6,555 nt of DNA from an uncultured Clostridium sp. (GTDB lineage: Bacteria > Bacillota_A > Clostridia > Lachnospirales > Lachnospiraceae), in the NCBI GenBank assembly GCA_945836785.1, contig CAMAMD010000075.1:1-6555 (forward strand). Direction: 5' to 3'. The first letter of the stretch is position 1. The number at the start of each line of letters is the position of its first letter. This document shows, in pieces, positions 1-6,543 of the stretch. Both the position numbers and the translations under genes were made by a program. Under the pieces are notes generated by a model. That model searched no databases and was not told where the DNA came from. It was given only the letters and a program-made list of their open reading frames with translations.

Positions 1-485
1 GGTTTCGCATTGCCACGGATCAGTCCCGTAAGTCCTGTACGAACCATCTCTTCAATCTCAAATCCATCAAGAAGTGAGATAAATGCCTCTATTTTATTGA
101 CATTACCTGTAATTTCAATCATAACGGAATCCTTGGCAACATCAACCACCTTGGCACGGAATACATCTGTTAACGAAATTATCTGCTGACGCTCCTCCAA
201 AGTTGCTTTAATCTTAACAAGAAGAAGTTCTCTGCAAACTGATTCCCCATCCTTAAGCTCAGTGATGGAATTCACATCCTCAAGTTTCAGAAGCTGTTTT
301 TTTATCTGGCTCAATATTCTATCATCTCCGCTGACTGCCACCGTCATACGGGAATACTTAGGATTTTCTGTCACACCCACAGATAAACTGTCTATATTAT
401 ATCCCCTTCGGCTGAACAAGCCGGCAACACGGGATAATACACCTGATGTATTGTCAACCAATAATGATAAAACCATTTTCTTCAT
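1..485 (-). CDS. ilvN: Acetolactate synthase small (regulatory) subunit, 3' end cut by window edge
   Basis: This is the regulatory subunit of acetolactate (acetohydroxyacid) synthase, the first common enzyme of valine, leucine and isoleucine synthesis. It activates the catalytic subunit and confers valine feedback inhibition in the cytoplasm. I translated it from the ATG at 485; 161 codons are visible and no stop is reached. Residues about 4-78 form an ACT domain carrying GVLSRVAGLFSRRGYNIDSL. Residues about 84-158 match the C-terminal ALS small-subunit domain, ending near RTGLTGLIRG. Compared with the 163-residue E. coli IlvH, only a few residues are missing. By alignment from memory, N12, G15 and N30 match the valine-site residues N11, G14 and N29 of IlvH, so feedback sensitivity is likely (inference). 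The start is supported by AAAAGGTGG nine bases upstream. The gene lies 50 bp after metH but has its own promoter. The large subunit or other ilv genes probably lie just beyond the left edge. Confidence 0.95.
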   Translation of the reverse strand, partial: MKKMVLSLLVDNTSGVLSRVAGLFSRRGYNIDSLSVGVTENPKYSRMTVAVSGDDRILSQIKKQLLKLEDVNSITELKDGESVCRELLLVKIKATLEERQQIISLTDVFRAKVVDVAKDSVMIEITGNVNKIEAFISLLDGFEIEEMVRTGLTGLIRGNAK

Positions 486-494
486 GTACACCGT

Positions 495-503
495 CCACCT
501 TTT
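495..503 (-). promoter_or_regulatory. Ribosome binding site of ilvN
   Basis: The minus strand reads AAAAGGTGG here, a strong Shine-Dalgarno match ending nine bases before the ATG at 485. It fixes the start of ilvN, whose reading frame runs off the window. Confidence 0.8.
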
Positions 504-524
504 CTCAAAAATTCATTAAGCTTT

Positions 525-553
525 ATTTTAACCTTTTAACTTTCTTCTGTCAA
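525..553 (-). promoter_or_regulatory. Sigma-A-type promoter for ilvN, overlapping the metH 3' end
   Basis: The minus strand reads TTGACA (553-548), then 17 bases, then TAAAAT (530-525). The -35 box is perfect consensus, the spacer is optimal, and the -10 box has one mismatch. The -35 box lies inside the last codons of metH (the Leu-Thr pair of its C-terminal LLTEES), and the spacer covers the metH stop codon. Transcription would begin near 518, giving a leader of about 33 bases that contains the ilvN Shine-Dalgarno site. The leader is too short for a T-box or attenuator. This is a sequence match only, but its position and quality make chance unlikely. Confidence 0.75.
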
Positions 554-2980
554 TAGTCTGTCCACCAGCTTCACTGCCTCATTTGCATCCTTTGAATATC
601 CGTCGGCTCCGATTTCATCTGCAAAACTCTGTGAGACTACCGCTCCTCCGATAATAACCTTGTATGGAAGATGATTTTTATGAACCAGTTCCACTACTTC
701 TTTCATGCGCATCATCGTGGTTGTCATCAACGCAGACAGTCCGATAATATCAGCGTTATTTTTTTCGGCAGCCTCAATGATGGTTTCCTTCGGCACATCT
801 TTTCCGAGATCAATAACCTTATAACCATAATTTTTCAACATTAAGACCACAAGGTTTTTACCAATATCATGGATATCACCCTCAACGGTTGCCATAATTA
901 CAGTTCCTTTGCTCTCGGAATTTTTATCAATATTCAGCAATGGTGTGATATGCTCAATCGCCATGTCCATAACCGTTGCACCGGCAATAAGCTGTGGCAG
1001 AAAATATTTTTTCTGTTCAAACAACTCTCCCACTTTATTTACGGCCGGTATCAGTTCGTAATCAATAATCTCCTGCGGCTTTGCACCGGCAGCAAGCATT
1101 TCCTTTACATCATCCAGAATTGTACCTTTATTTCCTTTTACGACATCCATGTAGACTTTACTTCCCGCAATATCACCCGATGCAGAAATCGTTAGGGACT
1201 GTGAGTCCGCTTTAAGCTGCACCATATCAGAGTTGACAGGAATCACGCGTTCCACATATATATTATCGGACTCTTTCTTCGCAAGTAATAAATCAGCCGA
1301 TAAAGCGGCATTCATCAGCATTGCCTGTCCCGGATTGCAGATTGCCATAGTAAGACCTGAAGCAATTGCCATGGTAAGAAATGCGGTATTGACATTGATT
1401 CTCTCCGGAAGTCCGAAAGAAATGTTGGATAAACCACAAATTGTCGGCAGACCAAGTTCGTTTTTACAGTATGCGATTGTTTCAAGGGTTTCCAACGCTG
1501 CTTTTTTGTTGGCTCCCACTGTGGCTACAAGACCATCCACAATTAAATTATCTCTTGGTACACCCTCTTCTTCTGCAATTTCAAGCAATTTCTGTATATT
1601 TTTTTTCTTCTCATCCAGATTTTCAGGCAATCCTTTATCTGACAACGGCAACAGGATGCACATAGCACCATATTTAGCAGCAATTCGCATAAGCGGTCTG
1701 CACTTTTTTTCTTCCAACGAAATGGAATTAATCAGAGCACGTCCCGGATATATTCTAAGAGCTGCCTCAATGATATCCACATGACTGGAATCGATGCAAA
1801 GTGGTCTGTCCGTCACACCGATTATCTCATAGATAGCACGTTTCATCATATCAAGCTCATCAATTCCGTTCATACCCATATTTACATCTAAAATATCGGC
1901 ACCGCATTCCGTCTGTTCTTCCGCCATCCGAATTACCATATCAAGCTTGCCTTCACGCAACTCAGCCTGTAATTTCTTTTTCCCTGTTGGATTAATACGT
2001 TCTCCCACAACGAGAAATTTTCCATTCAGATCTATATCCTGCACAGCACTCTCACTGGCAAGTACATGTCTTTTTATCTCACATGTTTCCGGTATATTTG
2101 CATTTCTGACATATTTCCGCAGTGCAGCAATATGTTTTGGTGTCGTGCCACAGCAACCGCCGATTGCTCTGGCCCCGGCATCTACCAATTTTATACCGTA
2201 GGAAGCAAATTCCTCCGGTGTCATGGTATATTGTGTTTCTCCATCTATCAATTCAGGCATGCCATTATTTGGTTTTGCAAACACAGGAACCTTTGCATAG
2301 GAACACATGCGCTCAATAAGTGGTACCATTTCATTCGGGCCCGTAGAGCAATTAATACCAACCGCATCTGCTCCCAGTGACTGAAGTACAACAATAGCAG
2401 ATTCCGGTGTTGACCCGAACAATGTTTTTCCGTCCTCATTAAAGGTCATACTTACCATGACCGGCAAATCACACACTTCCCGGATTGCAATCAGTGCTGC
2501 CCTCGCCTCTGCAAGGCTCATCATGGTTTCAACGATAAATAAATCAACACCGGCCTCCACAAGGATTGCAGCCTGCTCCTTATATACATCAATCAAATCC
2601 TCCAATGCCAAATTACCCACCGGATATAACTGTTTACCTGTCATTGTCATGTCCCCGGCTACATATCCCCTGTAACCTTCTGCGGCAACAGCCTGCTTCG
2701 ACAACGCAACCAGACTTTTATTGATTGATTCTATTTTGTCATCCAGATGATACTCAGCCAGTTTAATCCTGTTTGCCGTAAATGTCGGTGCAAGCAATAT
2801 ATTGGTTCCGGCTTTTATATAATCCCGCTGTAATTTTATGATATGACTCGGATTATCCAATATCCACTGTTCCGGGCAGACACCCACAGGCATACCCACA
2901 CGCATCAGATTACTTCCAGTGGCACCATCCAGCATGATAATCTTGCTATTCATAAGTTGTTTAAATAATCTTCTGTCCAT
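536..2980 (-). CDS. metH: Cobalamin-dependent methionine synthase without reactivation domain
   Basis: The enzyme transfers a methyl group from methyltetrahydrofolate to homocysteine through methylcobalamin, in the cytoplasm. Four domains are visible in 814 residues. The homocysteine-binding barrel (about 10-291) has zinc ligands C211 (GINCS) and C276/C277 (GGCCG). The pterin-binding barrel (about 320-570) shows VGERINPTGK, DILDVNMG and CIDSS. The helical cap (about 610-690) has YFLPQLIAGATVM. The Rossmann B12 domain (about 691-810) fits DxHxxG-x41-SxL-x26-GG exactly: D702, H704, G707, S749, L751, G778, G779, with H704 the expected lower cobalt ligand. The protein ends there, whereas the roughly 1,227-residue E. 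coli MetH continues with an AdoMet-binding reactivation domain. Such short forms are known in Thermotoga and Clostridia, with reactivation supplied by a separate protein not seen here. The start follows GGAGG (2991-2987) by six bases. It lies 29 bp after the phosphorylase gene, probably in one operon, with no riboswitch in the gap. Confidence 0.95.
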   Translation of the reverse strand: MDRRLFKQLMNSKIIMLDGATGSNLMRVGMPVGVCPEQWILDNPSHIIKLQRDYIKAGTNILLAPTFTANRIKLAEYHLDDKIESINKSLVALSKQAVAAEGYRGYVAGDMTMTGKQLYPVGNLALEDLIDVYKEQAAILVEAGVDLFIVETMMSLAEARAALIAIREVCDLPVMVSMTFNEDGKTLFGSTPESAIVVLQSLGADAVGINCSTGPNEMVPLIERMCSYAKVPVFAKPNNGMPELIDGETQYTMTPEEFASYGIKLVDAGARAIGGCCGTTPKHIAALRKYVRNANIPETCEIKRHVLASESAVQDIDLNGKFLVVGERINPTGKKKLQAELREGKLDMVIRMAEEQTECGADILDVNMGMNGIDELDMMKRAIYEIIGVTDRPLCIDSSHVDIIEAALRIYPGRALINSISLEEKKCRPLMRIAAKYGAMCILLPLSDKGLPENLDEKKKNIQKLLEIAEEEGVPRDNLIVDGLVATVGANKKAALETLETIAYCKNELGLPTICGLSNISFGLPERINVNTAFLTMAIASGLTMAICNPGQAMLMNAALSADLLLAKKESDNIYVERVIPVNSDMVQLKADSQSLTISASGDIAGSKVYMDVVKGNKGTILDDVKEMLAAGAKPQEIIDYELIPAVNKVGELFEQKKYFLPQLIAGATVMDMAIEHITPLLNIDKNSESKGTVIMATVEGDIHDIGKNLVVLMLKNYGYKVIDLGKDVPKETIIEAAEKNNADIIGLSALMTTTMMRMKEVVELVHKNHLPYKVIIGGAVVSQSFADEIGADGYSKDANEAVKLVDRLLTEES

Positions 2981-3009
2981 TTTTTTCCTCCGGCATGTAC
3001 AATCAATTT

Positions 3010-3825
3010 CTATAAAGAAATAATAAATTCACGAACCAATGCCGCAAATTGTTTTGCAATTCTGTTTGCGGTATCGCTAACCTCACGATGATTAAGCGGC
3101 GCATTTTGAATTCCGGCAGCCATATTGGTAATACATGATATTCCTGCTACACGCATCCCCATATGCACAGCAGCCATCGCTTCACAGGTTGTACTCATCC
3201 CCACTGCATCTGCCCCCATTTTTTCAAACATCCGAATTTCGGCAGGCGTTTCATAATTCGGTCCTGTTGTCTGAAGGTACACACCCTGTTTAAGAGAGAT
3301 ATCACATGCTTTTGCAGCAAGCAATATTTTATCCTGCAATGCACGATCATATACCTGTGACATATCAGGAAATCTGGTACCGAGTGCTTCGTTGTTCGGC
3401 CCAATTAAGGGGGACGGAACAAATGACGTAATCTGATCTGTTATCATCATCAGATCACCGGGTTGAAATGTCCTGTTGATGCCGCCTGCGGCGTTTGTCA
3501 AAAGTAAGGTATCCGCACCCATCAAATGCATAATCTTTATAGGCAAAACGACCTGTTCCATTGTGTATCCTTCGTAATAGTGTACTCTTCCCTGCATGGC
3601 AACAACCTGTTTATCACCAATTTTACCAAACACATAAGTTCCTGCATGTCCCGCTACAGTGGACACCGGAAACCCCTCAATCTCTGCATACGGAATATAT
3701 TGTTTATCAGAAATATTGTCAGCAAAATCACCGAGCCCTGAACCAAGTACCAATGCAATGTCAGGTTTTGCAGTGATTTTATCTTTTATACTGTTATATG
3801 CGTCCCTCAATAAATCATTGCCCAT
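3010..3825 (-). CDS. punA: Purine nucleoside phosphorylase, trimeric 6-oxopurine type
   Basis: The enzyme cleaves inosine, guanosine and their deoxy forms with phosphate, releasing hypoxanthine or guanine plus (deoxy)ribose 1-phosphate, for purine salvage in the cytoplasm. Its 271 residues are a normal length for the trimeric PNP family. Visible motifs are GSGLG (28-32), GHAG (59-62), GRVHYYEGY (79-87), TNAAGG (110-115), TTGPNYETPAE (186-196), GMSTTCEA (209-216), ITNMAAG (232-238) and NHREV (245-249). By alignment with the human enzyme, S29, H60 and H82 match phosphate-site residues, and E192, N234 and H246 match E201, N243 and H257. The Asn at 234 argues for 6-oxopurine use and against methylthioadenosine phosphorylase, which has Asp there. 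The start is the only good one: an in-frame stop lies seven codons upstream. It is 44 bp after the transpeptidase gene and 29 bp before metH, so it is probably cotranscribed with both. Confidence 0.94.
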   Translation of the reverse strand: MGNDLLRDAYNSIKDKITAKPDIALVLGSGLGDFADNISDKQYIPYAEIEGFPVSTVAGHAGTYVFGKIGDKQVVAMQGRVHYYEGYTMEQVVLPIKIMHLMGADTLLLTNAAGGINRTFQPGDLMMITDQITSFVPSPLIGPNNEALGTRFPDMSQVYDRALQDKILLAAKACDISLKQGVYLQTTGPNYETPAEIRMFEKMGADAVGMSTTCEAMAAVHMGMRVAGISCITNMAAGIQNAPLNHREVSDTANRIAKQFAALVREFIISL

Positions 3826-3830
3826 TTTTT

Positions 3831-3838
3831 CTGCCCCC
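3831..3838 (-). promoter_or_regulatory. Atypical ribosome binding site of punA
   Basis: The minus strand reads GGGGGCAG, followed by five A residues and the ATG at 3825. It is a G-rich but imperfect Shine-Dalgarno match. The same nine bases, GGGGCAGAA, also lie before the start of the upstream L,D-transpeptidase gene (5507-5499). Confidence 0.5.
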
Positions 3839-3869
3839 GTTTCTTATATTTTGTTGCTGTAATTGATAT

Positions 3870-5492
3870 TTAATCCCAATAACAGACCACCGGCATCCCA
3901 GGTTCAACCATGCTGTATATTTGAGCAGCCGCACTATATGGTAAATTAATACATCCATGAGAGCCGTTATAATAGTAAATACTTCCTCCAAAGCTGCCTC
4001 TCCACGTAGCATCATGCATTCCAATTCCACCGTTAAACGGCATCCAATACGTTACCTTGGACTCATAATCAGCACCTCTTAATGTCACATTCATTGCTTT
4101 ATATGTAATGCCGAACAATCCGCCCGGTGTTCCTCTTCCAGCACTGGTATTACCGGATACACAAGCGGTATCAAATTCCATTTTACCGTCCACATAGACG
4201 TAAACATGCTGATCTGATAAATCAATCTCCACATATGTATCGCCGATATCATTATCTTCACTGTATGCATATCCTTCATGATCACATGCAGGATCCTTTG
4301 TAAAATCCTCTCCTGCACATAACAATTCATATAACTCATCGGCTTCAGTTTCCGGATCCAATTGCCAGCCGTAATATCCGCCATACACACTGATATTTTT
4401 TCTATCGTGTGTTCTGAAACTTCTGTCTGTATAACTGGTACTGTATTCTTCCGCAAATTTCTTGGCAAAACAATCAACGTTTGTTCTGCTGACAACAAGA
4501 TCTCCCTGCTCATTTATGTAAGCAAGCGTAGATAAATCCTCCTTCGGGATTTCAACCTTATAACCCTTAAAATCGTATATTGCTTTTATGCCCAGAAATT
4601 TTTCTGCATTTGCAAGTCCTTTTGCAATGACCTCTGAGTCTTTTGTTATTTTTGCAGGAATATAGCAATCAGCAGCAAACAGATCAACATTCTCTGCACA
4701 TTCGTTTAGTGCAGAAAAGACAGCAGTATACACATTATCTGCTTTAAGTTCCGTCCCTGTAATATCGGATATTACTGTAGCTTCGCCATTTTCCATCCTC
4801 ACTCTTGCATTTACGGATGGCTCCATATTATAAGTTTTCATATACTGTACGTTACTCAGATAAGCCCGCATGGAATCCTCGTCATACACTGTATTATAGT
4901 CCACATGATAATGATCAGTGCGGAATATATCCACAAACCACAATAACGGATTCTGTCTGTTTTTGATACTCTTCACTGATTCGGCAAGCTGAAGCTGCAA
5001 TCCGCCGTCTCCCACAGCTATCAACGCATTACCGTTTTTGAATATAACATCAAGCGTATATGTATTCATATCGGCCTGCATAACAGCCTCTACATCACCA
5101 ATCTTTTTGTATGAAATATCAAATCCATTCAATGTTGTCCTGCCTGAAAAATGGTTATAAAAATATCCAACCCCACCCAGATAACAAGCCAGCAATATTC
5201 CAAGCACGGAAAGTAAAATAATTCTTCTTGTCTTTTTCTTCTTTTGAAACAGCCGAACAGACGCATCGACATAAGGATCCTGTTCTATATAAAGGGAAGA
5301 AATCTCCTCTATTGTTTCCTCTGCAGTTGTTTTGGCATCAACTGTCTTGCTATCCGTTGTCTTATCTTCCGTTGTCTTTTCTTCAGTCTCATTTTCTGAT
5401 ATTTTATTTTCAGATGTCTTATCATCAGATATTTTATCTTCAGTTATTGTATCTTCAGATTTTTTCTCTTTTTCCATCTCGTCACTTTTCAT
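3870..5492 (-). CDS. Membrane-anchored L,D-transpeptidase (YkuD/ErfK family)
   Basis: It probably forms 3-3 peptidoglycan cross-links, or attaches proteins to stem peptides, on the outer face of the membrane. Residues 1-90 are a charged cytoplasmic tail; 13-60 are built of four- and five-residue units such as TSENK and TTEDK. A basic stretch (KKKKTRR, 84-90) precedes one transmembrane helix (91-112), so the rest should be outside. Residues about 120-375 resemble the region before the catalytic domain in Firmicute enzymes such as Ldtfm, probably the PF12229 peptidoglycan-binding type (inference). The YkuD domain is about 416-540, with GMHDATWRG (H493) and SHGCINLP (H512, catalytic C514). The usual SHGCxR Arg is Asn, as I recall for Firmicute members. 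Seven further extracellular cysteines are present, besides C514. The ATG at 5492 is the first possible start because an in-frame TAG lies two codons upstream, but its ribosome binding site is ambiguous. It has its own promoter and leads a likely operon with punA and metH. Confidence 0.92.
   Translation of the reverse strand: MKSDEMEKEKKSEDTITEDKISDDKTSENKISENETEEKTTEDKTTDSKTVDAKTTAEETIEEISSLYIEQDPYVDASVRLFQKKKKTRRIILLSVLGILLACYLGGVGYFYNHFSGRTTLNGFDISYKKIGDVEAVMQADMNTYTLDVIFKNGNALIAVGDGGLQLQLAESVKSIKNRQNPLLWFVDIFRTDHYHVDYNTVYDEDSMRAYLSNVQYMKTYNMEPSVNARVRMENGEATVISDITGTELKADNVYTAVFSALNECAENVDLFAADCYIPAKITKDSEVIAKGLANAEKFLGIKAIYDFKGYKVEIPKEDLSTLAYINEQGDLVVSRTNVDCFAKKFAEEYSTSYTDRSFRTHDRKNISVYGGYYGWQLDPETEADELYELLCAGEDFTKDPACDHEGYAYSEDNDIGDTYVEIDLSDQHVYVYVDGKMEFDTACVSGNTSAGRGTPGGLFGITYKAMNVTLRGADYESKVTYWMPFNGGIGMHDATWRGSFGGSIYYYNGSHGCINLPYSAAAQIYSMVEPGMPVVCYWD
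5351..5464 (-). repeat. Degenerate 15-bp tandem repeat coding for a charged pentapeptide tail
   Basis: Plus-strand units of 15 bases, TATCTTCAG-type at their start, follow one another at 5363, 5378, 5405, 5420, 5435 and 5450; 12-base units lie at 5351 and 5393. Examples are TATCATCAGATATTT and TATCTTCAGTTATTG. In the coding frame they give Thr/Ile-Ser/Thr-Asp/Glu-x-Lys units in the cytoplasmic tail of the L,D-transpeptidase. More diverged units continue towards 5313. The period is a multiple of three, so unit gain or loss would keep the frame. The same periodicity explains the long stop-free frames on the opposite strand. Confidence 0.75.
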
Positions 5493-5501
5493 ATGCTATT
5501 C

Positions 5502-5518
5502 TGCCCCATTCTCCTTTT
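5502..5518 (-). promoter_or_regulatory. Ambiguous ribosome binding region of the L,D-transpeptidase gene
   Basis: Two candidates precede the ATG at 5492. AAAAGGAG (5518-5511) is a strong Shine-Dalgarno sequence, but it ends 18 bases from the start, which is too far. GGGGCA (5507-5502) is well spaced but imperfect. The strong site sits one base before another ATG (5509), which opens a six-codon frame ending in a TGA that overlaps the gene start. Confidence 0.45.
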
Positions 5519-5532
5519 ATATAATCATGCCT

Positions 5533-5561
5533 ATCATATATTAAAAACGTATTTTTTTCAA
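5533..5561 (-). promoter_or_regulatory. Sigma-A-type promoter for ldt-punA-metH
   Basis: The minus strand reads TTGAAA (5561-5556), then a 17-base AT-rich spacer, then TATGAT (5538-5533). Each hexamer has one mismatch to consensus. It lies in the 85-bp gap between the phosphoesterase stop and the L,D-transpeptidase start. Transcription would begin near 5526, giving a leader of about 34 bases. The spacer holds an A5-TACG-T5 inverted repeat of weak pairing, which could be an operator or chance. Confidence 0.72.
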
Positions 5562-5577
5562 CCATAATATATATACA

Positions 5578-6480
5578 TTAGCCCTCTTTATTATGCAGTT
5601 CTATAAGAACAAGCTCTGGCCGGTTATTCACCCTGATTTTGAGGGAATGTGCACCCATGCCACCCGACAAAACCATTGTTGATTTTCCTTTATGATACAG
5701 GCCATAATCGTATCGAGGAAATATCCTTAAGCGCGGAGAAATAACGCCTCCAAGTCCCGGAATTCTGATTAATCCACCGTGATTATGTCCCGATACAACC
5801 AGGTCTGCTCCCCATGCGGCATAGGTATCAAAATAATCAGGATTATGGGCTATCAAAATATTATAGGCGGATTGGGATGCGGTGCCTATCATCTGTTCCA
5901 ATTCATCCTTTCCAAGCCTTTTTGCAATCAGACGTTTGTAATAGCACAAATCAAGATTTAGTCCGGTAATACGAAGGACTGCATTTTTCCTGCGTAATTC
6001 CACAGTCTCATTATCCAACAGACGAACCGGATTCTTATGATTTTGATTCACGACATCAAGATATTCTTTCCATATATCGCCGACGCCTCGTATTCCGGCA
6101 GAAATTCCTGTTTCATGGTTTCCAAAGCCATAATAACAAGCCCCATAATCCGATAATTCACGCACAAAAACACCGGTTTTCATGTTCTCATCCCGCATAT
6201 CAGACCGACATACAACCATATCCCCTGCCAACAGAATCATATCCGGTTTCTGTTCCCACACTATTTTTTTTATGCTTTCATTCTGATTGGAAAAAACAGC
6301 ATTGTGCAAATCTGCCAGAACCATAATTTTACATCCGTCAAACTCTGCAGGCAGCCGTTCCGATTCAATCACATATTTTGTTAATTTCAGCTGCTTACAT
6401 TCCCGATAGCTCTCCAACAGAACAATCACAATGCAAATAAGCATGACAATACATAGAATACTGAGAATTGTCCACACCAT
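5578..6480 (-). CDS. Membrane-anchored calcineurin-like metallophosphoesterase (YkuE/YaeI type)
   Basis: This is a two-metal phosphoesterase of the calcineurin-like superfamily; the substrate cannot be read from sequence. Residues about 3-22 form one hydrophobic helix. The catalytic domain then shows the family motifs in order: LADLHN (D57, H59), AGDMV (D87), GNHE (N121, H122), AHNPDYF (H212) and SGHNHGG (H232, H234), all expected metal or phosphate ligands. The 300-residue length and the motif order fit the YkuE/YaeI group, whose characterised members include lipid-linked nucleotide hydrolases; that activity here is only a possibility. No twin-arginine motif precedes the helix, unlike B. subtilis YkuE. 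Basic residues (R26, K29, K32, K35) follow the helix rather than precede it, so orientation is uncertain. The ATG at 6480 follows AGGAGA (6490-6485) by four bases. The next gene starts 85 bp downstream with its own promoter, and no clear terminator lies between. Confidence 0.9.
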   Translation of the reverse strand: MVWTILSILCIVMLICIVIVLLESYRECKQLKLTKYVIESERLPAEFDGCKIMVLADLHNAVFSNQNESIKKIVWEQKPDMILLAGDMVVCRSDMRDENMKTGVFVRELSDYGACYYGFGNHETGISAGIRGVGDIWKEYLDVVNQNHKNPVRLLDNETVELRRKNAVLRITGLNLDLCYYKRLIAKRLGKDELEQMIGTASQSAYNILIAHNPDYFDTYAAWGADLVVSGHNHGGLIRIPGLGGVISPRLRIFPRYDYGLYHKGKSTMVLSGGMGAHSLKIRVNNRPELVLIELHNKEG

Positions 6481-6543
6481 AGTCTCTCCTGTTGTCTACA
6501 TGTTTGACGAGGTACATATTTCCGATACCATAATATAAATGTG

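Noticed and set aside
262..519. Plus-strand frame of 85 codons opposite ilvN
   Set aside because: The minus strand here carries an unmistakable ACT-domain protein; the plus frame has no family features.
1233..1784. Plus-strand open frame of 183 codons, and other plus-strand frames between 869 and 2675
   Set aside because: They lie wholly opposite the conserved coding sequence of metH, show no recognisable motifs, and have no good ribosome sites.
3006..3021. Inverted repeat ATTTCT-N4-AGAAAT across the punA stop codon, considered as a terminator
   Set aside because: The six-pair stem has only one G-C pair, and no T tract follows it in the direction of transcription.
3010..3825. Annotation as methylthioadenosine phosphorylase, tempting beside metH
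   Set aside because: N234 and the GMST segment match the 6-oxopurine nucleoside phosphorylases; the MTA enzymes carry Asp at that position.
3845..3970. Possible promoter before punA (TTGAAC with TGTTAT at 17 bases)
   Set aside because: The -10 box is poor and the match lies in the conserved 3' coding end of the L,D-transpeptidase gene, so chance is the simpler explanation.
5228..5544. Two overlapping plus-strand frames rich in Ser, Leu and Phe opposite the L,D-transpeptidase tail
   Set aside because: They are stop-free because the 15-bp repeat keeps all frames open, and they read as low-complexity complements of the repeat.
5541..5560. A5-TACG-T5 inverted repeat considered as a terminator after the phosphoesterase gene
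   Set aside because: All stem pairs are A-T and it lies inside the spacer of a good promoter, so termination there is unlikely.
6521..6540. TATATTATGGT shared between the leader of the phosphoesterase gene and the region upstream of the ldt promoter (5561-5571)
   Set aside because: An 11-base match in AT-rich spacer DNA, lying at different positions relative to the promoters, is not enough to call a regulatory site.
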